Positions 1 through 7,741 of a DNA stretch of 64,000 nt are shown here, one piece after another; position 1 is the first letter of the stretch, and every line of letters starts with the position of its first letter. The notes beneath the pieces were generated by a model. The model did no database searches, was not told where the DNA came from, and saw only the letters and a program-made list of their open reading frames with translations. A program made the position numbers and the translations under genes. The stretch spans positions 310,001 through 374,000 of the forward strand of contig NZ_LR732816.1 in NCBI RefSeq assembly GCF_902506205.1. Direction: 5' to 3'. The DNA comes from Brevundimonas sp. G8. GTDB lineage: Bacteria; Pseudomonadota; Alphaproteobacteria; Caulobacterales; Caulobacteraceae.

Positions 1-25
1 TGCGGCGTTGGGAGGGGCTGAAATA

Positions 26-490
26 ATGCGGCTGTGGGATTGGGCCGTCGCCGCCTATAGCGCGCCGGGCGTGGGCGAGGCCTGTCTGGGGCTGCAGGAC
101 AGTCATGAGCAGAACGTGCCGGTATTGTTGTGGTCCGGCTGGGTCGCGGCGACCGGCCGCAAGCCGGATGCGGAGACCATCGAGGCCGCCTGCGACACCG
201 CCCGCGCCTGGGACAGCGTCGTCGTCGCGCCCCTGCGTTCGGTTCGCCGCACGCTGAAAGCCCCCATCCCCGACATCGACGACGGCCCACGCGAGGCGGT
301 TCGAAACCGCATCAAGGCGTTGGAGCTTGAGGCGGAAAGACACCTGCTGGAGGCGCTAGAGGCGCTGGCGCCCGAACCCGCCGGCCCGGCTCGACCGGCC
401 ATTGACGCCCTGGTCGCCACGGCGAGGGTCTGGGCTTCCGTCACGCCACGACCGGCGCTGATCCGCCTTGCCGACGCCCTTCCGGCCTGA
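26..490 (+). CDS. TIGR02444 / DUF2390-like family protein
   Basis: A 154-residue acidic, mostly helical soluble protein. The order of short motifs (an N-terminal LWDWAVAAY, a central LLWSGW, then ARAWDSVVVAPLR) fits the small alphaproteobacterial family TIGR02444/DUF2390, whose role is unknown. The ATG at 26 is preferred over an upstream in-frame TTG at 8 because GGAGG at 11-15 sits about 10 bases before it. There is no signal peptide or membrane segment. It is followed by a YdcH-like gene on the same strand after 35 bases. The family assignment rests on remembered motifs and is moderate. Confidence 0.7.
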   Translation: MRLWDWAVAAYSAPGVGEACLGLQDSHEQNVPVLLWSGWVAATGRKPDAETIEAACDTARAWDSVVVAPLRSVRRTLKAPIPDIDDGPREAVRNRIKALELEAERHLLEALEALAPEPAGPARPAIDALVATARVWASVTPRPALIRLADALPA

Positions 491-525
491 CGACGGCTTG
501 GCTATAAGCGTCGGGGGATGACACG

Positions 526-750
526 ATGAACGACGACCTTCCAGACATCAGCGAAGAGGAAGCGGCGCTACACGCCCGCGTCAAACTGCTGCGCCAGGAA
601 CACGCCGATCTGGACGCGTCCATCGACGCCCTGAGCCTGGCCGCTGTTCCGGACCAACTGATGCTGGCCCGGCTGAAGCGCAAGAAGCTGGCGCTGAAGG
701 ACGAGATCGTGAAGATCGAAGACGAGATCTTGCCCGACATCATCGCCTGA
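526..750 (+). CDS. YdcH-like DUF465 small coiled-coil protein
   Basis: A 74-residue charged protein with no signal peptide. It is built as two helices: residues 10-40 (EEEAALHARVKLLRQEHADLD) and 45-70, which contains the basic run LKRKKLALKDEI. This LxxEHxxLDxxI...LKRxKLxLKDxI pattern is characteristic of the YdcH/DUF465 family, small dimeric alpha-hairpin proteins of unknown function in Proteobacteria. The same strand and short gap suggest co-transcription with the preceding gene. Bases 751-928 downstream hold no recognisable gene. Confidence 0.8.
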   Translation: MNDDLPDISEEEAALHARVKLLRQEHADLDASIDALSLAAVPDQLMLARLKRKKLALKDEIVKIEDEILPDIIA

Positions 751-928
751 TCGGGCCTGATCCAGGACGGCAAGGCGCGGGTTCCGGCGTGCGACCATCC
801 GCCGCCCCGCCACAGCCCCAAAGTCGCCCCAGCCGATAGGCATAAGCCGGTCTTCCACGGAACGCCGTGCGCCGTCGGGCGCCGCGTGCCTTCATTCCAG
901 AGCGTAAAGACGCTGGAGACGCCGCCGA

Positions 929-1570
929 ATGCGACGCCTGCTTACCAACGCGCCACTAGCGCGGTGCAAGACCCTTTTGATCCACTCCGGCCAGACGGCC
1001 GCCTTCGCTGCGATCGCCGTGTTCGCCGCCGCCGCCGCGCCCAATGCCGCCCGTGAGGCCGCCACGCCCCCGCTCGCACAGATCGCCATTCCCGTCGCCC
1101 CGCCGGTCAAGGCAGAGGTCGAGAAGGCCGGTCCGATCACACGCCAGATCGCCTTTTCCGCCCCCGTGCGCGGCTATGCGATCAACTCCCCCTTCGGCCT
1201 GCGCAAACTGGCCATCGAAGCCCGGGCTCGCGCCCACAAGGGCGTCGATATCGCCGCTCCAAAAGGCACGACCGTCTTCACCGCCGCCGAAGGCGAAGTC
1301 GTCCGCACAGGTTACGACCCCGAGGGCTATGGCAACTTCATCGAGGTGCGCCACCCCAATGGCATGAGCACGCTTTATGGCCACCTCAGCCGCATCGACG
1401 TGGCGAACGGCGACGCCGTGACGATGGGCCAGCGCATCGGCCTAGTCGGCTCCACCGGCTATTCCACCGGCCCCCACCTGCATTTCGAAGTCCGCCGCGA
1501 CGGCGCCCAGGTCAACCCGACCAAGGTCGTCGATCGCCATTTCGAAGTGACGGTGAAGGCGAAGACCTAA
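929..1570 (+). CDS. M23 family metallopeptidase (LytM-like), secreted
   Basis: Predicted zinc peptidoglycan endopeptidase, 213 residues. A hydrophobic Ala-rich segment at residues 23-38 looks like an uncleaved anchor or signal sequence, followed by a Pro-rich linker. The LytM domain covers about 80-205 and keeps all expected residues: H103 and D107 (HKGVD), H152 (YGHLS), and H183/H185 (PHLHF). An active enzyme is therefore expected in the periplasm. A second M23 protein at 41889-42746 is unrelated in architecture and lacks one of these ligands. The start is the ATG at 929 with GGAG upstream. Confidence 0.88.
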   Translation: MRRLLTNAPLARCKTLLIHSGQTAAFAAIAVFAAAAAPNAAREAATPPLAQIAIPVAPPVKAEVEKAGPITRQIAFSAPVRGYAINSPFGLRKLAIEARARAHKGVDIAAPKGTTVFTAAEGEVVRTGYDPEGYGNFIEVRHPNGMSTLYGHLSRIDVANGDAVTMGQRIGLVGSTGYSTGPHLHFEVRRDGAQVNPTKVVDRHFEVTVKAKT

Positions 1571-1640
1571 GGCTGCCCGCGACATTGCGACACGGGACGA
1601 AATCGGCCTAACGTCTCTCCGTTTTTCGGAGGGATTGGGA

Positions 1641-3527
1641 TTGAACAGATTTGTCGCCGCAATCGTCGCGGGCATATTGGCGGCCACGCCGGTCGCCGCC
1701 GCCGCTCAGGATTACGGCCGCTACAGCGACGCCGCCGCCCAGACCGAGCTGTCGCGCATCGCGGACGTGAAGATGGCGGTCATGGTGCCGATGCGCGACG
1801 GCGTGGGCCTGGCGACCAACGTCTACCGCCCCAAGGACGCCGAAGGACCTCTGCCCACCGTCTTCGTCAGAACACCGTACAACGAACTGGCCTACAGCGC
1901 CCGCACCACCCGTTCGGCCCTGAGCTGGGTCAGCCAAGGCTACGCCTTCGTGATCCAGAACGAGCGGGGACGCTACTTCTCGGGCGGCGACTATCAGATC
2001 CTCGGCTACCCCCAGACCGACGGCTATGACGCCCTGACCTGGATCGCCGAACAGCCCTGGTCGAACGGCAAGGTCGGCACCTTGGGCTGTTCGTCGTCGG
2101 CGGAATGGCAGCTGGCCCTGGCGGCGCAGAACCACCCCGCCCACGCCGCCATGGTACCCCAGGCCTCGGGCGCGGGCATCGGTAAGGTCGGTCGGTTCCA
2201 AGAACAGGGCAACTGGTACACCGGCGGCGTGCCGCGCAACCTGTTCTTCGTCTGGCTTTACGGCGTGGACAATCCGCAGCGCGCGCAGATTCCGATGGAT
2301 GTCGACCAGGAAACCCGCGCGCGCATCGTCCGCTACAACGACCTGGACGCCAAGAAGCCCGAGGTGAACTGGCCCAGCCAGATCCGCCACCTGCCCGTCG
2401 ACGAGATGCTGAAAGACCTGGGCGAGCCGGCCGGCACGTTCGAGGAACTGATCGCCCGCACGCCCGCCGATCAGGCCTGGCGCGAAGGCGGCCTGTATCA
2501 TGACGACATGGGCTGGGGCGTGCCGTCGCTTTGGTTCAACAGCTGGTACGACGTCTCCATCGGCCCGAACATGGAGCTGTTCAACCACGCCCGTTCGACG
2601 ACCGGCGACCGCGAGGCGGCCGAGAACCAGTATGTCGTGATCGGTCCGAACAACCACTGCGCCTATGGCGGGCTGGGGCCGAACTACAAGTCGGGCGACC
2701 GGCCGCTGGGCGACGCCAGCCTGAACAGCGACGCCATGGTCCACGCCTGGTTCGACCGCTGGCTGAAGGGCGAACGCCACGCCTTCCCCGAAAGCACGCC
2801 GCACGTCCGCTATTTCAACATGGGCCAGAACGAATGGCGGACCGCCGCCCAGTGGCCGCCGGCAGGGGTCAAGACCGTGCGGATGTATCTGCGCTCGGGC
2901 GGAGCGGCCAACAGCCTGAACGGCGACGGCCTGCTGAGCCTGGAAGCGCCGCCGGCGGGCGAACAGACGGACCGCTATCGCTATGACCCGATGAATCCGG
3001 TCCAGACCATCGGCGGCGGCGACTGCTGCAACGGCGGTCTGGTCACGGCCGGCGCCTTCGACCAGCGGTCGATCGAGGCGCGCAACGATGTGCTGGTCTA
3101 TACGTCGGAACCGCTGAGCGAACCGATGCAGGTCACCGGCTTCATCGACACGGTGCTGAAGGTGTCGTCCTCGGCGTCGGACACGGACTTCGCGGTCAAG
3201 CTGGTGGACGTGGCGCCGGACGGCACGGCTTATATCTTGGGCGACACCATCATGCGCGCAAGGTATCGCGACGGCTACGACCGCCCCACACCGCTGACGC
3301 CCGGCCAGGTGGCGACGGTCCAGCCCACGCCGATGACGATCAGCAACACCTTCGAACCGGGGCATCGCATCCGGGTCGAGGTCACCAGCTCCAACTTCCC
3401 CAAATTCGTCCGCAACCTGAACACCGGCGGGCCGAACGAGACGGAAAGCCAGGGCGTCGTGGCCGACAACGGCATCCACCACGCCGGCGAAGACGCCTCC
3501 TACATCGACCTGCCGGTGCTGAAGTAG
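1641..3527 (+). CDS. CocE/NonD family hydrolase (X-Pro dipeptidyl-peptidase S15-like), secreted
   Basis: A 628-residue alpha/beta-hydrolase with a signal peptide (residues 1-23, ending AAAAQD). It has the S15/CocE layout: a catalytic domain from about 45 with MRDGVGLATNVYRP, the nucleophile region around S151 (GTLGCSSSAEW), and a C-terminal jelly-roll domain (about 400-628) with a TDFAVKLVDVAPDGTAY-type motif shared with cocaine esterases. Substrates in the family are Xaa-Pro peptides, amides or esters; none can be assigned here. TTG at 1641 is chosen over TTG at 1635 because GGAGG at 1628-1632 gives about 8 bases of spacing. It is a single gene, not clearly in an operon. Confidence 0.85.
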   Translation: MNRFVAAIVAGILAATPVAAAAQDYGRYSDAAAQTELSRIADVKMAVMVPMRDGVGLATNVYRPKDAEGPLPTVFVRTPYNELAYSARTTRSALSWVSQGYAFVIQNERGRYFSGGDYQILGYPQTDGYDALTWIAEQPWSNGKVGTLGCSSSAEWQLALAAQNHPAHAAMVPQASGAGIGKVGRFQEQGNWYTGGVPRNLFFVWLYGVDNPQRAQIPMDVDQETRARIVRYNDLDAKKPEVNWPSQIRHLPVDEMLKDLGEPAGTFEELIARTPADQAWREGGLYHDDMGWGVPSLWFNSWYDVSIGPNMELFNHARSTTGDREAAENQYVVIGPNNHCAYGGLGPNYKSGDRPLGDASLNSDAMVHAWFDRWLKGERHAFPESTPHVRYFNMGQNEWRTAAQWPPAGVKTVRMYLRSGGAANSLNGDGLLSLEAPPAGEQTDRYRYDPMNPVQTIGGGDCCNGGLVTAGAFDQRSIEARNDVLVYTSEPLSEPMQVTGFIDTVLKVSSSASDTDFAVKLVDVAPDGTAYILGDTIMRARYRDGYDRPTPLTPGQVATVQPTPMTISNTFEPGHRIRVEVTSSNFPKFVRNLNTGGPNETESQGVVADNGIHHAGEDASYIDLPVLK

Positions 3528-3601
3528 GCGGCGCGACGCCGAAGCCGCTGGCGTCCCCTGCCGTCCCCTTCTAGGCTGACGGCAGGGACAAGGGGGGCGA
3601 C

Positions 3602-4549
3602 ATGGCGGCGTTGACGCTGGACGGCTTAAGTAAGCGATACGGCGATTTCGACGCCGTGCGGGATTTGAGTTTTCAGGTCGAGAAGGGTTCGATCTGCGGC
3701 TTTTTGGGGCCGAACGGGGCGGGCAAGACATCGACCCTGCGGATGATCCTGGGCCTGCAGCCGGCAACGTCGGGACGGATCGAGATCCTGGGCGCAGACG
3801 ACGGGCGCAAGGTGCGCGACCGGATCGGTTTCCTGCCCGAGGAGCGCGGCCTCTACAAGAAGATGACCCCCGTCGAGGCCATCAGCTTCTTCGGCGCCCT
3901 GAAGGGTCTGCCCGTCGCCGAGGGCAAGAAGCGCGCGAAGGCCATGCTGGAGCAGCAGGGCCTGGGCGAGGCGCAAAAGAAGAAGATGAAGGAGCTGTCC
4001 AAAGGGATGGCGCAGAAGGTGCAGCTGATCGCCTCGGTCGTGCATCAGCCCGAGTTCGTGATCCTGGACGAGCCCTTCTCGGGCCTGGACCCGATGAACC
4101 AGCAGGGACTGGAGGCCATGATCCGCGACTTGGCCGCCAACGGCGCCACGGTCCTGTTCTCGACCCATGTGATGCAGCACGCCGAGCGGCTGTGCGACAA
4201 GGTCGTGCTGCTGGCGCGCGGTCGCAAGGCGTTCGAAGGCACGGTCGATCAGGCCAAGGCCACCTCGCCGCGCTTCCTCGATCTGGACGGCGCCATCAGC
4301 GCGGATGCCGCCGCAGCCCTGCCCGGCGTGGCGGGCGTCGAGACGGTGTCCGACGAAGACGGCGTGCGCCGGCTGAAGATCGCCCTGTCGCCCGGCGCGG
4401 GCGGCCAGGAGACGTTGAAGACGGCCTTCCTGAACGGGCTGGACGTGCGCGGCTTTGCGCTGAAGGAGCCGACGTTGCACGACGCCTTCATCGGCCTGAC
4501 CGGCGACCATCCCGATCAACCCGTCGTTCCCGCAGAGGCCGTCCGATGA
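3602..4549 (+). CDS. ABC transporter ATP-binding protein (NatA-like)
   Basis: A 315-residue ATPase subunit. It has Walker A GPNGAGKTS (residues 36-44), signature LSKGM (132-136), Walker B FVILDEP (152-158) and a switch histidine in STHVM. A C-terminal extension of about 90 residues corresponds to the DUF4162-type domain of NatA/YhaQ-like exporters. Its stop overlaps the start of the permease gene (ATGA at 4546-4549), so the two are translationally coupled and form one transporter. The substrate is unknown; relatives export sodium ions or drugs. Confidence 0.9.
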   Translation: MAALTLDGLSKRYGDFDAVRDLSFQVEKGSICGFLGPNGAGKTSTLRMILGLQPATSGRIEILGADDGRKVRDRIGFLPEERGLYKKMTPVEAISFFGALKGLPVAEGKKRAKAMLEQQGLGEAQKKKMKELSKGMAQKVQLIASVVHQPEFVILDEPFSGLDPMNQQGLEAMIRDLAANGATVLFSTHVMQHAERLCDKVVLLARGRKAFEGTVDQAKATSPRFLDLDGAISADAAAALPGVAGVETVSDEDGVRRLKIALSPGAGGQETLKTAFLNGLDVRGFALKEPTLHDAFIGLTGDHPDQPVVPAEAVR

Positions 4550-5904
4550 ACCGCACCCTGCTGATCGCACGACGCGAATACGTCGCCTATGCCAAGACCG
4601 TCGGTTTCTGGCTGTCGCTGCTGGCGTTCCCGCTGTTCGCCGTGCTGGGCGGGGGCATTCCCCTGCTGATCCGTTCGGCCGAGCCGATCAAGGCGGTGGC
4701 GGTGATCGAGGAAGGGCCGGCCGCGACGGGCCTGGCCGCCGCCGTCCGCGCCTCGCTGCAATCCGATCTGGATCGCCAGAACGAACGCCTGCGCGAGGCC
4801 GCCGAAAAGGGTCAGGCCGGCGCCGGGCGCGCCGTGGCCTCCATCAGCGGCCCCAAGATCCGTCTGGTCGCCGCCCCGCCCGCTATCGCCGATGCGACCG
4901 GCCCGGCGCGCGACGCCGCCATCAAGGCCGCGCTGGACAAGGCGGCGCCTGCGGACCGCCGCCTGGACGCCGTGGTCTTCCTGAACCGTGTCGATGGCAA
5001 GCCCGCAGCCCAGGTCTGGACCGCCCGCGCCACCGACAACGACGTGTCCGGCTTCGTCCGCACCGCTTTGCGAGATGCAAGACGCACCGAACTGCTGACC
5101 GCCGCCGGCGTCGCCCCGGCCGTGGCTCAGGAGGTTCAGACCTTCCGGCCCGAGGTGAAGGCCTTTTCGCCCAACGCCGCCAGCGGGGGCGAGGTGTCGA
5201 TGCGTGACCGGATTCCGTCCTTCATCGGCCTGGGCGCCGGTTTCCTGCTGTGGTCGCTTGTGATCACGGGCGCGTCCATCCTGCTGAACAGTGTGATGGA
5301 GGAGAAGTCGAACAAGATCCTGGAGGTGCTGTTGTCCTCGGCCTCGGCGACCGAGATCCTGACAGGCAAGGTGTTGGGCGTGGCGCTGCTGACCCTGACG
5401 GTCATGGGGGTGTGGGGTGGAATCGGGACGTTCAGCCTGCTGTCGGCCTCGCCCGAGACGGCGGCGACGATAGGCGAAGTGCTGCTGCACGGCGGCCTGA
5501 TCTTCTACTTCATCGCCTATATGGTCGGCGGATACCTGATGTATGCGGTGCTGTTCGCGGCCATCGGGGCCTTCTGCGAGACGCCGCGCGACGCCCAGAC
5601 ATTGATGGGGCCGATCATGATGATCCTGGTCGTGCCGATCCTGGTCATGCAGATGGCTCTGACCAGCCCGGACGCGCCGGTGGTCAAGGTGCTGTCATGG
5701 ATCCCCTTCTTCACCCCCTTCCTGATGAGCGCCCGCGCGCCCAGCGATCCGCCGCTGGTGGAGGTGATTCTGACGCTGGTGGGCATGTTCGCCACCGCCG
5801 CCGTGATGGTCTGGATCGCGGGACGGGCCTTCCGCGCAGGGGCGCTGTCGGACGTGAAGCTGAGCTGGAAGAGCTTCGGACGGGCGATCGCCGGACGGAC
5901 GTAG
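4546..5904 (+). CDS. ABC transporter permease (NatB/YhaP-like, ABC-2 family)
   Basis: A 452-residue membrane protein of the ABC-2 permease type. An N-terminal transmembrane segment (about residues 20-42) is followed by a large extracytoplasmic domain of about 200 residues, then a cluster of about five or six segments. The cytoplasmic motif MEEKSNKILEVLLSSAS is the hallmark of NatB-like permeases and likely contacts the ATPase. ATG at 4546 overlaps the stop of the ATPase gene, which sets the start. A dispersed palindrome-ended repeat begins 10 bases after the stop. Confidence 0.9.
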   Translation: MNRTLLIARREYVAYAKTVGFWLSLLAFPLFAVLGGGIPLLIRSAEPIKAVAVIEEGPAATGLAAAVRASLQSDLDRQNERLREAAEKGQAGAGRAVASISGPKIRLVAAPPAIADATGPARDAAIKAALDKAAPADRRLDAVVFLNRVDGKPAAQVWTARATDNDVSGFVRTALRDARRTELLTAAGVAPAVAQEVQTFRPEVKAFSPNAASGGEVSMRDRIPSFIGLGAGFLLWSLVITGASILLNSVMEEKSNKILEVLLSSASATEILTGKVLGVALLTLTVMGVWGGIGTFSLLSASPETAATIGEVLLHGGLIFYFIAYMVGGYLMYAVLFAAIGAFCETPRDAQTLMGPIMMILVVPILVMQMALTSPDAPVVKVLSWIPFFTPFLMSARAPSDPPLVEVILTLVGMFATAAVMVWIAGRAFRAGALSDVKLSWKSFGRAIAGRT

Positions 5905-5914
5905 GGGCGGATCC

Positions 5915-6070
5915 GTCTCCTCCCTGTCGCGTAGCGATGGGGAGGTGGCGCGGCGCGTCTTCGCGCCGTGACGGAGGGGCGCTTCACAGCATCCCCGGTG
6001 TCCGGGGGACGTCGAGAGCCCCTCCACCACGCTACGCGCGGTCCCCCTCCCCGCTTCGCAGGGAGGAGAC
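5915..6070 (+). repeat. Dispersed palindrome-ended intergenic repeat, copy A
   Basis: A 156 bp element bounded by a perfect 12 bp inverted repeat, GTCTCCTCCCTG at 5915-5926 and its complement at 6059-6070. Its interior contains GGGGAGGTGGCGCGGCGC and TTCGCGCCGTGACGG. The same arrangement recurs at 46398-46544 in the same orientation and at 39676-39823 inverted. It lies between two convergent genes, the ABC permease and rpsU. It has no coding content; it looks like a REP/MITE-type intergenic unit. Confidence 0.8.
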
Positions 6071-6072
6071 GC

Positions 6073-6106
6073 AAAGAAAAAGGCCGCTTCCCGAAGGAGG
6101 CGGCCT
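6073..6106 (-). terminator. Rho-independent terminator of rpsU
   Basis: On the minus strand an AGGCCGC/GCGGCCT stem (arms at 6081-6087 and 6100-6106), extended by TCC/GGA, closes a TTCG-type loop. It is followed by TTTTCTTT (complement of 6073-6080). It lies 27 bases beyond the rpsU stop, as expected for a highly expressed ribosomal protein gene. Confidence 0.85.
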
Positions 6107-6132
6107 CAAATCTTTTGGCTTACGCCAAGATA

Positions 6133-6393
6133 TTACCGGCTGCCGCCACCGGCGCCAGCGCCGGGAACGCGCGGCTTCGGCGCGGGCAGCAGGCCCTCGC
6201 GCTGCATGCGCTTGCGGGCCAGCTTGCGAGCGCGACGGATAGCCTCGGCCTTTTGACGGGCGCGCTTTTCCGACGGCTTTTCATAATGCACGTGGCGCTT
6301 CATTTCACGGAAGCTGCCTTCGCGTTGCATCTTCTTCTTTAGGGCTTTGAGCGCTTGATCGACGTTATTATCGCGAACGAAAATCTGTACCAG
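6133..6393 (-). CDS. rpsU: 30S ribosomal protein S21, apparent CTG start
   Basis: An 86-residue small-subunit protein with the alphaproteobacterial S21 core [20 protein letters not shown], then a strongly basic stretch and a Gly/Pro/Ala-rich tail. The family begins Met-Val-Gln-Ile-Phe. The codon aligned with that Met is CTG at 6393-6391, directly followed by GTA CAG ATT TTC. It is preceded by AAAGGAGAG, a strong ribosome-binding site six to eight bases upstream. No ATG, GTG or TTG lies in frame nearby; the first alternative is a TTG at 6447, before the binding site. CTG initiation is therefore inferred. The gene is divergent from the COQ9 gene. Confidence 0.9.
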   Translation of the reverse strand: MVQIFVRDNNVDQALKALKKKMQREGSFREMKRHVHYEKPSEKRARQKAEAIRRARKLARKRMQREGLLPAPKPRVPGAGAGGGSR

Positions 6394-6580
6394 GTTGAAC
6401 TCTCCTTTGGCCGCCCGCCGCGTCCTGTGAGGGAGACGGGCGAACAAAATAAAATCGTCTTCCGAAAGTCGGGCCCTCGGATGAAGGCGCGCTATTACAC
6501 CAGCCGCCTGAACCTGTCCAGATCGTCGCGACCATTCTTCAAGGCTCGAAACGCCGAAACGACAGGCGTATGATCAACGC

Positions 6581-7228
6581 ATGACCAACACGATAGACTG
6601 GGCCGACCGGACCGAACAGACCATGCTGGACGCCGCGATCGCCCGCGCGCCCGCCTTGGGCTGGAACGCACGGTTGGTGCGCGAGGCGTGCGAGGCGTGT
6701 GGCCTGTCGCGCGGCGACGAGGAACTGCTGCTGCCCAACGGCGCGCGCGATCTCGCCGCCCTGCTGTCGCGCCGTCATGATGCACGCGCGCTGGCGGCTT
6801 TGGGCCAGATCGACGCCAAGTCCTTGAAGATTCGCGAACGAATCGCCCGCGCCGTTTCCGAGCGGATGGAGGCGGGAGCCGCCGACCTTGAGGCCACGCG
6901 CCGCTGCGCCGCCTTCCTTTCCTTGCCGACCAACGCCAACCTGGGGCTGAAACTGGCCTGGGAGAGCGCGGACCACCTGTGGCGCTGGGCCGGGGACGAG
7001 GCGACCGACTGGAATCACTATTCGAAGCGGACGATCCTGTCGGGCATTCTGATCCCCGCCCTGACCATGCGCTGGTTCGACGGCCGCGAGGCGGCGGACG
7101 CCTTCGTCGCGCGGCGAATCGAGAATGTCATGGCGTTCGAGAAGTGGAAGGCCGGCAAGGACTTCGACGCGCCGTTCAGGAAGGTCAGCGATGCGCTGAG
7201 TCGGATGCGATATGGGGCGAAAGCCTAG
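6581..7228 (+). CDS. COQ9 family protein (ubiquinone biosynthesis accessory)
   Basis: A 215-residue helical protein resembling eukaryotic/alphaproteobacterial COQ9, a TetR-fold lipid-binding protein that assists the ubiquinone hydroxylation steps. Supporting motifs are the N-terminal helix-turn-helix-like part and the conserved C-terminal core with WESADHLWRWAGD and DWNHYSKRTILSGI, which matches the lipid-binding surface of the family. Divergent placement next to rpsU is usual in related genomes, as far as I recall. Its stop TAG (7226-7228) shares a CTAG palindrome with the stop of the convergent gene. Confidence 0.88.
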   Translation: MTNTIDWADRTEQTMLDAAIARAPALGWNARLVREACEACGLSRGDEELLLPNGARDLAALLSRRHDARALAALGQIDAKSLKIRERIARAVSERMEAGAADLEATRRCAAFLSLPTNANLGLKLAWESADHLWRWAGDEATDWNHYSKRTILSGILIPALTMRWFDGREAADAFVARRIENVMAFEKWKAGKDFDAPFRKVSDALSRMRYGAKA

Positions 7229-7476
7229 ACCTTAGCTGACCGAAGCTCGGTGCGATTGTCGCGAAGCGCCTGATCGCGACCGGATTGCTGTCCAAGCTGG
7301 TAGACCCCGACGCCTAGGATCAGAACCGCGACGCCAAGTGTGGCGCCTGCCACGACGCGTGAGCGGTCGCTGTTTTTTGAATCCGTCCGGTCTGCGCGCA
7401 CGCCGTAGGCAGCCGCCGACGAACTGATCAGGGCCAATGCCATCGCTATTAAGAACAGGACCATTGAGGTGTTCAT
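7225..7476 (-). CDS. Small two-TM membrane protein, paralogue of the adjacent upstream gene
   Basis: An 83-residue protein with two hydrophobic segments (about residues 5-24 and 42-62) joined by a charged loop (RADRTDSKNSDRSR). A hydrophilic tail contains GRDQALRDNR. The neighbouring gene encodes the same plan and the same tail motif GRDxAxRDNR, so the two are likely tandem duplicates. It starts two bases after the neighbour's stop, indicating co-transcription. It matches no family that I recognise. No good Shine-Dalgarno is visible, which fits translational coupling. Confidence 0.6.
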   Translation of the reverse strand: MNTSMVLFLIAMALALISSSAAAYGVRADRTDSKNSDRSRVVAGATLGVAVLILGVGVYQLGQQSGRDQALRDNRTELRSAKV

Positions 7477-7478
7477 GT

Positions 7479-7706
7479 TCAGAGGCTCTTGGTGATTGGG
7501 GATCGATTGTCGCGCTCGGCAGCATCTCGTCCCAGGCGCCCACCAAGGTCCACTCCGGCGATAATCAAAGCCATGGCGGCCGCGACCAAGGACACGCCGA
7601 GAGCGCCGAAACGCGACGATCGGCGAGGACTCAATGCACTGATCACCCCACCAGCCGAGGTCGAGACCAACAGAAGCGCGAGCGAAAGAGCGAGTGACAC
7701 CGACAT
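7479..7706 (-). CDS. Small two-TM membrane protein, first of a tandem pair
   Basis: A 75-residue protein with an N-terminal hydrophobic segment (about 3-24), a basic loop (SPRRSSRFG), a second hydrophobic segment (about 34-52), and the tail GRLGRDAAERDNR. The tail and layout match the 83-residue protein encoded immediately downstream. Start ATG at 7706. Function unknown. The pair sits between COQ9 and purK, convergent with COQ9. Confidence 0.5.
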   Translation of the reverse strand: MSVSLALSLALLLVSTSAGGVISALSPRRSSRFGALGVSLVAAAMALIIAGVDLGGRLGRDAAERDNRSPITKSL

Positions 7707-7741
7707 GGTTCAACCATGACGCAAGTTGCGTTCAGCGCAAC

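Noticed and set aside
1608..3767. A 719-codon open frame antisense to the CocE-like gene
   Set aside because: It is a high-GC shadow frame; the plus strand has signal peptide, nucleophile motif and a proper ribosome-binding site.
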